DNA of 64,000 nucleotides from Trichomonas vaginalis G3 (Eukaryota > Parabasalia > Trichomonadida > Trichomonadidae), in the NCBI RefSeq assembly GCF_026262505.1, contig NC_067206.1, forward strand, positions 31,697,896 through 31,761,895. Reading direction: 5' to 3'. The position numbers and the translations under genes are program-made. Every line of letters starts with the position of its first letter. The first letter of the stretch is position 1. The notes under the pieces are model-generated. The model was not told the origin of the DNA and did not search any database. It saw only the letters and a list, made by a program, of their open reading frames with translations. This document shows positions 38,283 through 47,949 of the stretch, one piece after another.

Positions 38283-38657
38283 TTATTTCCATCTGGCTTC
38301 CCACTGCATAAGATATTCATACGTGTTTGTAAGACATTCATTAAACTTCTTTTCTATTGCATCTAATCTTGCGTTATTTTTTTCAATAACTTGTCTGTAT
38401 TCTTCATCATCTCCAGCAGTGTTTGGGTCTTCACGTTTAAAATATTCATTGTTAACCAATTTTTTATCTACAAATTTTATTAGTGTTTGATTCACTTCGT
38501 TATGATAACGGTCATATTCTTTCAATACGTAAGTGAAGACAAAATGCGTCGTACCTTCAATCTTAAAGCTTAAAGAACTTTCAACACAGTTTTGAGGGTC
38601 TGTCAGTGCGTCAATGAGATAGTATTCGAAGTCAGTCAATAATCTTTTTAAAGTCAT
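38283..38657 (-). CDS. Hypothetical helical protein, copy B
   Basis: A 124-residue protein (MTLKRLLTDFEYYLIDALTD). A beta-like segment FKIEGTTHFVFTYVLKEY is followed by a coiled coil ending CLTNTYEYLMQWEARWK. No family is recognised. It is divergent from the KilA-N gene across a T-rich 107-bp spacer with the leader TTTTTTTATCCTG. Confidence 0.57.
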   Translation of the reverse strand: MTLKRLLTDFEYYLIDALTDPQNCVESSLSFKIEGTTHFVFTYVLKEYDRYHNEVNQTLIKFVDKKLVNNEYFKREDPNTAGDDEEYRQVIEKNNARLDAIEKKFNECLTNTYEYLMQWEARWK

Positions 38658-38764
38658 TTCATACAGGATAAAATTTAATGTTGTGAAGAAATAGTGTTTA
38701 TCTCAGAAAAAATAAAGTTAGTTTTTATTTTATTTATTTTTTTATCCTGTATGTAAGAACAGTA

Positions 38765-39592
38765 ATGTCAACATTAGAGAACACAACAACTGCTATCGTT
38801 CATGAAGCCATAAATGAAGAATACGAATACATACAATATAACAAACAATTGAGACTCATTCGTTCAGTCAAAGATGATATGTATCAAATGCAAAGTATAA
38901 TGAACGCTCTTCGTTCTACAAAGCAAGCATATCATTGGTTTGAAAACCAACAGGCAAAAGAACTTTTAGAAGAATTTCCTCATATGATTGCTTCCCTCGG
39001 AAAACCGAGGGAAGAGATTCCGTACGAAAATCGCAAGAATTTGGCACCTGGTTTGAAAGGTTATTATGTTCATAGACTTTTAGTAAATGCTGTAGCAATG
39101 TGGGCTTCACCTCGTTATGCTTGTTATATTTTCATGATGTTAGATGAACTATATAAAGCAGAACGTGGAGAGATGGAAAAGAAACTTCAAGCAAAAGATG
39201 AAGTCATTGAATCCAAAGACAAAAGCATACAGAAAAGAATACCACGTTCAGTACCAAAAGGAAAGGAAAAGAGTTATAAGTATATGATTTATACTGAAGA
39301 GTTGGAGAAAGAAGAAGATAGAGATATGGTTATGTTGCATTTAGTCAGAAGAAACAACAAAAGCTTTTACGACCTTGCTAAAATATATAAATCTGACAGA
39401 AACTGGTTCTATCGTGAAAACTTACCGATTTCAATGACACCGAATGAGCAAATAAAAGAAATTGTCAAAAATACTCTTCCTCAAACACACTATGACATCA
39501 AAGGTTGCACAATACTTACCTTCAAAGAAGACTTAACATTACTGAAGGAAAAAATAACAGAATATTTCGATAACTTCAAAGAGGAAGAATGA
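38765..39592 (+). CDS. KilA-N domain protein, inner Maverick, copy B (whole)
   Basis: A 275-residue protein. The N-terminal half is helical (TTAIVHEAINEEYEYIQYNK). The KilA-N core runs through GLKGYYVHRLLVNAVAMWAS and PRYACYIFMMLDEL (about residues 95-130). A coiled-coil linker and a C-terminal domain with YMIYTEELE and MLHLVRRNNKSFYDLAKIYK follow. Such two-domain KilA-N proteins occur in large DNA viruses and bind DNA, likely in regulation. The outer homologue is the gene the inner element jumped into, so the element may have landed in a relative of its own gene by chance or by homology. The frame looks whole. Confidence 0.85.
   Translation: MSTLENTTTAIVHEAINEEYEYIQYNKQLRLIRSVKDDMYQMQSIMNALRSTKQAYHWFENQQAKELLEEFPHMIASLGKPREEIPYENRKNLAPGLKGYYVHRLLVNAVAMWASPRYACYIFMMLDELYKAERGEMEKKLQAKDEVIESKDKSIQKRIPRSVPKGKEKSYKYMIYTEELEKEEDRDMVMLHLVRRNNKSFYDLAKIYKSDRNWFYRENLPISMTPNEQIKEIVKNTLPQTHYDIKGCTILTFKEDLTLLKEKITEYFDNFKEEE
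38991..39014 (+). repeat. Perfect 10-bp hairpin in KilA-N coding sequence
   Basis: CTTCCCTCGG-AAAA-CCGAGGGAAG. It encodes ASLGKPREEIP just before the KilA-N core. It resembles the GC mini-hairpins but is single and longer. The region is missing from the outer KilA-N gene, so insertion cannot be tested here. Confidence 0.75.
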
Positions 39593-39644
39593 AGTCACGA
39601 CAACATTAACGAAGAAGTCACGACAACATTAACGAAGAGAGAAT

Positions 39645-39680
39645 GAGGTGAAAAAACAGGTGATATCTCACCTCTTCACC
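39645..39680. repeat. AGGTGA palindromic block between convergent genes, copy B
   Basis: AGGTGAAAAAACAGGTGATATCTCACCTCTTCACC, between the ends of the KilA-N and SSB-like genes. Confidence 0.85.
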
Positions 39681-39696
39681 AAAAATATATTTTTGG

Positions 39697-40170
39697 TTAA
39701 ATAGCTTCAGGGTCAATTTCTTCAACCATTTCACTTCCTTCGTCAATGTCAATTGAAGCTTCTTCAACCTTTGGTAAGAACTTTTGTATAACATCTTTGT
39801 TCGTTATTGTCTTCAGAGATGAAGGATAATATTTCACAGATGTTTCACCCTTCTTATATTCTTTCTGTTCGGAAAGATTCATAGCAATACTGAAGAAGTC
39901 AATGTTGGAGTTCTTTATGACAGTATAGTGTGTATCTTTGACATTCACGAAGAAACCCTTTTGTTTCAAAACTACTGCTAACTCTTGTGAAGTATAACGT
40001 TTGCGGTCAATGACGATAGCTAATGGTCTGACATACTGACCAAACTTAGATTCTTTCACAAACTTCTTGTTAAAGATAACATTAACGTTTGAAGCATTAT
40101 TGAACTCATTCTTGATGGCAGTAGCGAGAGCATTGTATGAAAAGAACTTGCAATCTTGCATGTGTTTCAT
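39697..40170 (-). CDS. Putative single-stranded DNA-binding protein, inner Maverick
   Basis: A 157-residue protein (MKHMQDCKFFSYNALATAIK) with beta-rich YVRPLAIVIDRKRYTSQELA and KGFFVNVKDTHYTVIK segments. The C-terminus is acidic (SIDIDEGSEMVEEIDPEAI). The outer gene at 52431-52850 shares size and an acidic tail ENIDIDPEMF. An OB-sized beta body plus an acidic tail ending in a hydrophobic residue is typical of phage and viral SSBs, and the gene stands divergent from the polymerase. The function is inference. The frame looks whole. Confidence 0.5.
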   Translation of the reverse strand: MKHMQDCKFFSYNALATAIKNEFNNASNVNVIFNKKFVKESKFGQYVRPLAIVIDRKRYTSQELAVVLKQKGFFVNVKDTHYTVIKNSNIDFFSIAMNLSEQKEYKKGETSVKYYPSSLKTITNKDVIQKFLPKVEEASIDIDEGSEMVEEIDPEAI

Positions 40171-40260
40171 TAAAATAAAAATATTAAATTATTTTGAAAA
40201 ATAACTTAAAAAAAATCTAATCTAATTTTTTCAAAAATATTTTTTTATTTCCTACTAAAG

Positions 40261-43200
40261 ATGTATCGGAAGTTGTCTAAGTTAGAACACTCGGAAATAA
40301 AACAACTTCTTACAGAAGCTAATATAGATGTTGCAAAGCATTACGCAACAAACAAAAAAGCACTCGCTGACTTCATTAAAGACTATAATGGTGCAATAAG
40401 TTATGATAGAATTCATGAGTTCATAAAGCCGCAACGCGGCGAGGACGAAGTCCATGCAAGAGCATTTCCTTTAAATGACATTGCTATTGACTTATATCAT
40501 AGACGTTCAGTACCTCATGAAGTAAGAAGAGAGATGTTTGACATAACAAATGCAAACGTTGGTGAAACAAGAAGAGCTGTACCTCATGAAGTAAGAAGAG
40601 AGATGTTTGACATAACAAATGCAAACGTTGGTGAAACACGAAAGAAGAGACACACTGAAACAACAGAGAAGAGAGATGTTTAAAAGTGCTATAGAACAAG
40701 TTCGCAAAGCTAACGATGTCATTCGTTCCATTGACGACAAACCAAAAGAAGGTGAGAGATGGTTAAAGAAAGATGAAGAGAATAGGAAGAGAAATGTGAA
40801 GTCAGGCAATAGACTCATTGACTTTAACATCGAAGCTTTAGATGAACCAAACAGAGACTACTTACACAAACATTTCGGTAAGGTTTTCATGAGACTCTTA
40901 GAGAAAATTAAAATAAACTCGCAACAGAGATGGATGGTATGTTATAAACTTGGTGGAAAGTATGAATGTTCTACGTTAAACCTCAATAATATTGGAACAT
41001 TACTACATCAGCTCTTGAAGGAGAACTTTATATCAGAGATAGAAGCAAATGCTGCAGGTATTGTTGAAATGCACTATGACTTCTTCTTGACAAACATAAA
41101 GAATCTTACCGAAATAAAGATGTATGATTTAACAGAATATGAAGGCTTAACGATGTCAGATGTAAAGAAAGGCAAACCAAAAAAGAGACCATATAGAGAT
41201 GAAAGCACACTGACAAATGACCAGAAAGCCATTTTGGAAGCTCTTAAGCAAACAGGAAACCCAGCACTTATAGAAAGCTTTTGGAAAGATAATGGTGAAA
41301 AGAAGTTTTATAAGAAGAGAAGCGGTCAGTTCTGGAAGTATCTTTGCACATTACCTATAAATCTTGAACGCTACCAAATCTTCAATGAACTGAACAAAAG
41401 AACTGCAACACTTATGACAGAGGACAATTGTTTCGTTTATGCTTGCATTCAGGCTGGAGTAAATGAAGAAACTATTGACCACATGAGAGAAGTCATTCGT
41501 GTTAGAGACTTTCCTCAAAGTAAAGTACAAGAAATTTCCGACAACAGGTATAGCATTTAATGTTACCATTGGTTATTTCAATGACTCAAGACATAATGAA
41601 ATAAAGAGATATATACCAAAAGAATGCGAAACTGTTAGAACTATTGACTTACTTCTTGTTGAAGACCACTACATGCTAAATGAAAGATTACCAATGACAA
41701 CATATTTCATTCGCAACTATATAGAAATCTTGAAGGAGTGTGGTGGAATGAACATTGAGAAACAGATGAAGATTTATACAAAGAGAGAAGATAAATATGT
41801 AGTTCGTTATGATAGAACAACACCGCTATGGGATGTTATGAAAACATTGTGGGAGTGCAAATATTTCGAACCTATTTCTTATGGAGAACTTTTCACATAT
41901 ACTACTGACTTATATAAACAGAACCTTGCACCATTTAAAGATTTGACATATGCTCCAAAGTATTGTGTACAACTGAAGAAGAAAGCAGAGTCAAAAGAAG
42001 TAAATAAAGCTAAATGTAAATTCATTCCTGAGCACGTTTTCTTTGCTGACTTTGAGTGTAGCACAGACGGCTTTCATAAAGCTTTTAACATCTGTTATGA
42101 CAGTGAAGATGGTTCAGTGAGTGAAAGCATTTGGGGTCAAAACTGTGCAACAGAATTTTTGGAAAGACTTCCTGACAAGAGTTTAATATATTTCCACAAC
42201 CTCAGTTATGACATAAACTTCATCTTAAGACACATGACAGAAGTGAAAGGAACTCCCATCATTAAAGGTTCACGAACAATGCAAATAACTGGTTTATATA
42301 AAGGACGGGCAATTATTATAAAAGACTCTTACAGTGTTATAAATAAGAAGCTTAAACTATTTCCTGCTATGTTTAACTTACAAACAGGACCGAAAGAAGT
42401 ATTTCCATATAACTACTACAGCAGTGTTTTGTTAGCAAATGACAACAGAACTGGTGTCATTTCTGAAGCATGTAAGTTTATCCATGATGCAGATACATTT
42501 ATGAAAACATAGATTCCATCAAAGGTTGCAGAATAGATGAAAACCACTTCGACTTAGAAAAATATAGCACGTTTTACTGCAAACAAGATGTAAGAATTTT
42601 AAGAGAAGGTTTTGTAAAGTTCCGCAATGACTTATTGAAAGAGTTTGATTTAAACGTTTATGACTACGTTAGTATTTGTTCTATTGCTAACAAATTGTTT
42701 GAGAACAGAGTATACTTCCCGAATGGAAATCTTTATGACCTCTCAAATAAACCAAGAGAATTTATTTCGAGATGCATTCAAGGTGGAAGATGTATGTTGT
42801 CAGATAACATGAAACAAAAGAGCAAAAAGAAACTCATTGCTGACTTCGACACTGTTTCATTATATCCTTCAGCTATAGCAAGACTTTATACTTTAGAAGG
42901 TATTCCAAAAGTATTGAAGGAAGAAATGTTAAGCACAGAGTATCTCATGAGACATTTATTCGATGATGACCAAAAGGAACCCATTGGTGAAAAGTTTATG
43001 TCTGGCTTCTTTGTTCTCATTAAGATAACAGAGATTGGTATACCCAGACACTTTCATTTAATAGTTTGCGACCCTGAACTAAATCCAGAACTTAACGTTC
43101 CAAGAAGTTCAAACACTTGCTGTCTCATGTATGTTGACCATATAACATTACAAGACCTCATAAAATATCAATGTGTCAAATGTGAAGTGTTGCAAGGATA

Positions 43201-44104
43201 CTATTACGATGGAAACAGAGATATGAGAATAAGAGATGAAGTAAAGAAGTTGTTTGAGTTAAGGTTAAAGTATAAGAAAGAAGGAAACCCCTTACAAGAA
43301 ATTATAAAACTCATTCTGAACAGCATTTATGGCAAAACTATTCTATCTCCTATTGAGTCAAAAATAACCATAGTAAATGACAAAGATGCTATAAGATATG
43401 CTATAAGAAATTACAACCATATAGTGAAGTTCGAAGGTTTGGATGGTTCAGATAAAACTATTTTCAAGCTAACGAAAAGCATTTGCAGACACTTTAACTT
43501 CTGTCCACTTGGTGTTAATATTCTGTCTATGTCAAAACGTATTATGAATGAAGTATTCTGTACTGCTGAAGATATGGGTCTTCAAATCTTTTACCAGGAT
43601 ACCGACAGTATGCACTTATATAATGAAGACATCCCAAAGCTTGCAGCAGAGTTTAAGAAGAGATATGGTCGCGAACTTATAGGAAAGAACCTTGGTCAAT
43701 TTCATAGCGACTTTGCAGAAATAACACCTGGAAAACAAAGTTTAGCTTATAAAAGTATTTTCTGTGGAAAGAAGACCTACATAGACTTACTCACTAACGA
43801 TTTAAATGAAGTTGCATTTCACTGCAGAATGAAAGGCGTGAAGCAAGATGTTATTGCTTTAACCGCTAATGAAATGTTTCCTGAAGCTATACAATGCTAT
43901 TACAATGAAGATAAGAACATTCACATACCTGTTGGAACATATGACAAAGACTCTGAGTTCAGTTTAATGAAACTTTACAAAGCACTTTATGATGGTCAAG
44001 AGATTGCATTCGACTTATGTAAGTCATGTCAACCTTGCTTTGCTGAAAAGTTCAACTTTTCAATAACGACTAAAACAAGCTTTATTCGTAAGTTGAAGTT
44101 CTGA
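40261..44104 (+). pseudogene. polB: Protein-primed-type family B DNA polymerase, inner Maverick, broken
   Basis: The largest gene of the inner element. The N-terminal region is lysine-rich and helical. The exonuclease region has FFADFECSTDG (near 42040) and YFHNLSYDINFIL (near 42190). The polymerase region has DFDTVSLYPSAI (motif A, near 42845), LILNSIYGKT (motif B, near 43315) and YQDTDSMHLY (motif C, near 43592). The insertion between motifs A and B fits the protein-primed group. It would copy the linear element DNA from the TIR ends. It looks broken, with about three breaks. It carries a GC double hairpin and a 72-bp coding duplication near its start. Confidence 0.85.
40428..40453 (+). repeat. 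GC double hairpin 6, copy B
   Basis: GCCGC-AAC-GCGGC (40428-40440), GA, GGAC-GAA-GTCC (40443-40453). In frame in the polymerase gene. Confidence 0.87.
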
Positions 44105-44164
44105 GGTCATTTATTTTTGTCAGCAATGAGGTCATTCGTGATAAAAATAAAGCTAGCGTAGATT

Positions 44165-45022
44165 TTACAATACTGCGATGGTAGAGTTTAAGAGTTGTGC
44201 TTCAATGTAGAGACAGTCCTTATGGTCTGGAGGTAAGAACACTGGACATTTATGGTCATGAGTGGAGAACATGTCTATCCAAAACTCACGATTGAAGCCA
44301 GTTAATTTATAGTATTTAGGGTTAGGAAGTGGTGAAGTTCTTGTATGACCAATGAACTCATTTTCAACGCCTTTGGCTATATTAGAGTAAAGTATTGCTT
44401 GCTTTCTATCCCAAATGCCAGGTGTTACAATCTTTGAAAATTCATTTTTCCTCGGAAGCATTGCATCATAATTGAAAACATTCTTAAAATCATCACTTGG
44501 TTCGGAGATTTGAAATCTTATACGTAATGGATTTTCTTTCTTTTTAGCGACTTCATTGAATGGTGAGAATACAATGAATTGACAGTCATGTGTTCCATCT
44601 TCATTTTCATTAAATTCATAATGAAAGTCTATAAGTTGTGGCTGACTACCTTCTTCCTTCAGTTGTGCAAGAAACTCACGTAAAGGCTGTAAAGTTTGTA
44701 CTTCAATGTTGAACTTTTTCTCGAACATCTCATTAAATGAAATCATACATTGCAACAATGTTGTATCGTCTTTAAAGTATTTGTATATGTGAATGTTTTG
44801 GGCGCTTAAAGACTGTTCGTCATTTTCTATCTCGACTTGAAGTATAAAGTCAACCTTTCTGAAAGCACGTGTTATATACATAGATGTTATGCCAATGTAC
44901 TTCTCTTCATTTATGTTCACAATCCAGTCTGTTGGAAACTTAAACGTTACTCTGTTCCCCTTTATTTTGACGTCAGGGTTTTCACTACTGAACGCAACAG
45001 ATAAAGGTATTTGTCTATACAT
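44165..45022 (-). CDS. Putative minor capsid protein, family A copy 4 (inner)
   Basis: A 285-residue beta-rich protein (MYRQIPLSVAFSSENPDVKI). VTFKFPTDWIVNINEEKYIG fits the N-terminal block of the family, and FLPPDHKDCLYIEAQLL at the end fits the LPKDGKDGLIIEMIL end of 18577-19458. It is convergent with the polymerase gene. A role as penton or other minor capsid protein is inferred from size, fold pattern and copy number. The frame looks whole. Confidence 0.55.
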   Translation of the reverse strand: MYRQIPLSVAFSSENPDVKIKGNRVTFKFPTDWIVNINEEKYIGITSMYITRAFRKVDFILQVEIENDEQSLSAQNIHIYKYFKDDTTLLQCMISFNEMFEKKFNIEVQTLQPLREFLAQLKEEGSQPQLIDFHYEFNENEDGTHDCQFIVFSPFNEVAKKKENPLRIRFQISEPSDDFKNVFNYDAMLPRKNEFSKIVTPGIWDRKQAILYSNIAKGVENEFIGHTRTSPLPNPKYYKLTGFNREFWIDMFSTHDHKCPVFLPPDHKDCLYIEAQLLNSTIAVL

Positions 45023-45046
45023 TTAATTCGGATAAAAATAAACCAT

Positions 45047-45318
45047 TTACTCTTTCTTTGCTTCAGCTTCCTTTGCTTTTTGTTCTTCCTTTGCTTTTGC
45101 TTCTTCTCTAGCTTTCTTTGCCAGCAAACGTGGGTTCTTCTGTCTTCCAGCAGCTAATGCAGCTAGTTTTTTTCACTAAGTTTTCTCTTTGGTCTCTCTG
45201 GCTTTTGTTCTGGTTTTTGTTCCTTCAGTTCGGATAAAATTTGTTCACGAATTTCTTTCTTCAATGCTTCAACATCTATGACCCCTTGGGTCTTGTCCGT
45301 AGGATTTGACTGAGTCAT
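45047..45318 (-). pseudogene. Small Lys/Glu/Ala-rich coiled-coil protein, broken
   Basis: Begins MTQSNPTDKTQGVIDVEALK. The later part is a highly charged helix (AKAKEEQKAKEAEAKKE). It looks broken, with about one break. It is divergent from the 45364 gene, and both lie next to the capsid gene, so a scaffold-type role is possible. No family is recognised. Confidence 0.5.
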
Positions 45319-45363
45319 TTGACTGTAGATAAAAAACTAAATTAAAACTTTAACCGATGTAAA

Positions 45364-45798
45364 ATGAGCTTGTCAAAATCAGAACGAGAGTCTATTATAT
45401 TAAATGACGCCAGAGGAATACAACATCCTTTCTATTATGTAAGTCAGAGTAAAGATGGTAAAATATATGTAAGAAAAAGAAAGGTTCCATTAGCGAATAC
45501 AGAGAGCGACAACATTAAGGTGCATGGCAAGGGCGAAGCCCACGAAGCCCATATAAAACCTTCTGTACAAACTGAGCCACCAATAGAACAAGAAGAAAAG
45601 AAGCCAGATGTACTTTCAATAACGAACCAAGAGCTTATTGCAAAGTTCGTGAATTTCATTGAAAAGCAAACCGAGTCAAAGAACCCTGACCCACCAGTGA
45701 AAGAAGTTGAGACAAAAGAGAATGTACAGTTCATTGAAAATGTCAAGAAACAACTTCCACCACGAATGCCAAGAAGAAGAGTGAGAATAATGAAGTAA
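45364..45798 (+). CDS. Hypothetical protein, homologue of outer 9369 protein, with GC hairpin
   Basis: A 144-residue protein (MSLSKSERESIILNDARGIQ). The N-terminal module with KDGKIYVRKRK matches the outer 9369 protein, and the rest is disordered, ending PPRMPRRRVRIMK (basic). The peptide HGKGEAHEAH is encoded by a GC hairpin at 45531-45541. It lies 28 bases before the major capsid gene on the same strand, so it is probably structural or used in assembly. Confidence 0.62.
   Translation: MSLSKSERESIILNDARGIQHPFYYVSQSKDGKIYVRKRKVPLANTESDNIKVHGKGEAHEAHIKPSVQTEPPIEQEEKKPDVLSITNQELIAKFVNFIEKQTESKNPDPPVKEVETKENVQFIENVKKQLPPRMPRRRVRIMK
45531..45541 (+). repeat. GC mini-hairpin 7
   Basis: GGGC-GAA-GCCC, perfect, followed by a partial second element (CACGAAGCCC). 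It encodes GKGEAHEAH, like the second half of the other double hairpins. Confidence 0.75.
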
Positions 45799-45825
45799 AT
45801 AGATATTTTTATCTGAAGTAAATAC

Positions 45826-47400
45826 ATGCAGAACGAACAGCTAAACGAATTTACTCCAGCAGAGCATATTCATCAGATTCGCTCATATTTCGATATCATA
45901 GACAATGCAGTTCAAATTGGTGACACTAATAGAAAATATTCTGACGCAAAGATTCCATCACAACCTGGAACTGCTAAAGATAACACATGGGTAACATTCA
46001 ATCTCTCACCTCCTGGTGAAAATATGTTGGACCTTTACAATACATTCATTACGTATAAAATGGAAGGTCAATTTATTGTAGATAAAGAAATTGGTTCAGG
46101 TTCCAATAAAACAAACCCACCAGGATTTTGGATTGGTTTCGATGACGCTTTCTATGCAGTTGCTGGATATCAAATCCTTGCAAATGGTCGTATCGTATAT
46201 TCTCAAGACAACGCAAGAGAAGAAGCATATATAACTTCAAACTCACAAACTACCGAACAAATAAAGAAAGTAGATGTTTTCTCAAAGACTCGACATGAAG
46301 ATGTATGGAGTCATTCGGGAACATGCAGAACAGGACAAATTGTTAGTGGTCCAATTACAGCAGGAAAATCATTTGATTTTAAGCTTCGTTTAAGAATTCC
46401 TGTTAGAAGATTCCTTCCATTAGAAGCTATTCGATTTATTCCAGCTTTTGCAGGAAACATTCAGCTTAAAGTAAAGTTCAGTAGCGACGCCTTACAATGC
46501 ACATCTATATCTGTAAATGATATCATTGCTTTCAATCCAACTCTTAAAGTTGCATTTGCTTCAGATTCAAATCCACCGACAAATAAATTTGTTCCATGGA
46601 ATGAACCATTCACTATGATAACGAAGGCAGTAGAAGCTAGTGGAACAGTTACTATTACAACTGTAACCCAGCAACTATTTCGAACAAAGATGGATTTTAA
46701 TGAATGTTTCATTCATCCAAAGTCATTCTCTTTAGACCCTAACATTTATACAGAACTTGTAGAACATTATACAAACGAGGCTTTATGTTTTCCTGTTAAA
46801 GTTATGGATTGGATTCCTATGGACGGTTCATTCTCAAAGAATACAGATAGTTCAAGTGCAACATTTACAGCAGCTTATACGCCTATTAATGTTAAAAGTA
46901 TTTGGGCACTATTTAGAAAGAAAGACAACTATTATGTTAATTTTGAGAACCCTAAGTTTAAATATCTTCAGCTTTCCATGGGAGCTTATGGAAATATGCC
47001 TGCAGAACCTGAAAAATCATATGGACCTGTATTTTATGAAATGGTTGCGAACGCTTGCAATACAAACAATGATATGATTGGATTTAATGAAGATGTTATG
47101 AGGTCATTGGTGGATGATGGTAGTGTGGAACATAAATGGGATAGCTATGACAACACACATTTCTTATGTGGTTTTCCAACAGAAGTGGACTTTTGCTTCC
47201 AGCAAGGTCAAACATCTACTGCTCCAATAACATACAAATTGTCTGTTAAAGGACCTATTGAACTAGCAACTGAAAACGTACCAAAGCCACTTATTGGATT
47301 TATGAGGGATTGTTGCTTTGCAATACAAGTAAGACAGTCAGGCATACCAATAATAAGACTTGACGACTATAACTTAGCCACGGACGACAGTGAGGAATAA
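45826..47400 (+). CDS. Major capsid protein (double jelly-roll), inner Maverick
   Basis: A 524-residue protein. The core segment LRIPVRRFLPLEAIRFIPAF, followed by a beta strand IQLKVKFSS, is the signature turn of double jelly-roll capsid proteins between the two barrels. The outer homologue has LRVPLSSFLIFRFLRYLP in the same place. Other shared blocks lie near MDWIPMDGSFS and SIWALFRKKDNYYVNFENPK. Trimers of such proteins form the capsid hexons. The frame looks whole. The box TATTTTTATCT precedes the ATG, identical to the one at 4486. Confidence 0.88.
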   Translation: MQNEQLNEFTPAEHIHQIRSYFDIIDNAVQIGDTNRKYSDAKIPSQPGTAKDNTWVTFNLSPPGENMLDLYNTFITYKMEGQFIVDKEIGSGSNKTNPPGFWIGFDDAFYAVAGYQILANGRIVYSQDNAREEAYITSNSQTTEQIKKVDVFSKTRHEDVWSHSGTCRTGQIVSGPITAGKSFDFKLRLRIPVRRFLPLEAIRFIPAFAGNIQLKVKFSSDALQCTSISVNDIIAFNPTLKVAFASDSNPPTNKFVPWNEPFTMITKAVEASGTVTITTVTQQLFRTKMDFNECFIHPKSFSLDPNIYTELVEHYTNEALCFPVKVMDWIPMDGSFSKNTDSSSATFTAAYTPINVKSIWALFRKKDNYYVNFENPKFKYLQLSMGAYGNMPAEPEKSYGPVFYEMVANACNTNNDMIGFNEDVMRSLVDDGSVEHKWDSYDNTHFLCGFPTEVDFCFQQGQTSTAPITYKLSVKGPIELATENVPKPLIGFMRDCCFAIQVRQSGIPIIRLDDYNLATDDSEE

Positions 47401-47430
47401 AGGATGAACGTTTATTTTTAAAGCTTATAA

Positions 47431-47901
47431 ATGAGTTCTTCATCAAGCTCTCGTGAACCTTCACCATCTATGAAACAAACTTTACCAAACGATTATGGAG
47501 CACCTATTGAATATTTCTTACGAGCTGCACAATGGCAAAGAGCAGTCTCACCAAGGTTAGGTGTTCCACCAGCTCCTGTCAAAAATAGCATTTGGTCAAG
47601 TCCTTATATAAAATATGGTCTCCCACTAGGTTTGCTAGCTACAGCAGGAGCAGTAATGATGTTGAAAAGAAATAAAGCAAATGTTATAAATAATACTGAA
47701 GTAGCTGAATTTGAACAAACTCCGACACCATCGCCAAAACCAACGTCAAAACCAACGCCTTCACAAACAACACCTTCAATGACTCCTGAACCTATGAAAG
47801 TACAAACTCCTGTTCAAAAGTCAACTCCAAAACCGACTCCAACATTTAAACCAGAACCTACTCCTCAAATAAATCGTAAAACTCCTGCGTTTCCTTACTG
47901 A
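47431..47901 (+). CDS. Single-span membrane protein with Pro/Thr-rich tail
   Basis: A 156-residue protein. A Ser-rich start is followed by one transmembrane helix at about residues 70-87 (YGLPLGLLATAGAVMMLK) with basic residues after it, and then a long Thr/Pro tail of TPSPKPTSKPTPSQ type. It could sit in an internal or enveloping membrane of a particle, or in the host membrane. It follows the capsid gene by 31 bases on the same strand. No family is recognised. Confidence 0.6.
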   Translation: MSSSSSSREPSPSMKQTLPNDYGAPIEYFLRAAQWQRAVSPRLGVPPAPVKNSIWSSPYIKYGLPLGLLATAGAVMMLKRNKANVINNTEVAEFEQTPTPSPKPTSKPTPSQTTPSMTPEPMKVQTPVQKSTPKPTPTFKPEPTPQINRKTPAFPY

Positions 47902-47949
47902 AAAAATAATGTTAGTTTTATTTTATTTGAACATTTTATTTAGAGTAAA

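Larger units (their letters stand above)
34756..41727 (+). repeat. Direct duplication, copy B (7 kb)
   Basis: Same gene order as copy A, starting at the same point in the fibre-gene end. It continues without a break into the rest of the polymerase gene and the unique right half of the element, so this is the copy that belongs to the element's ordinary layout. Confidence 0.93.
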
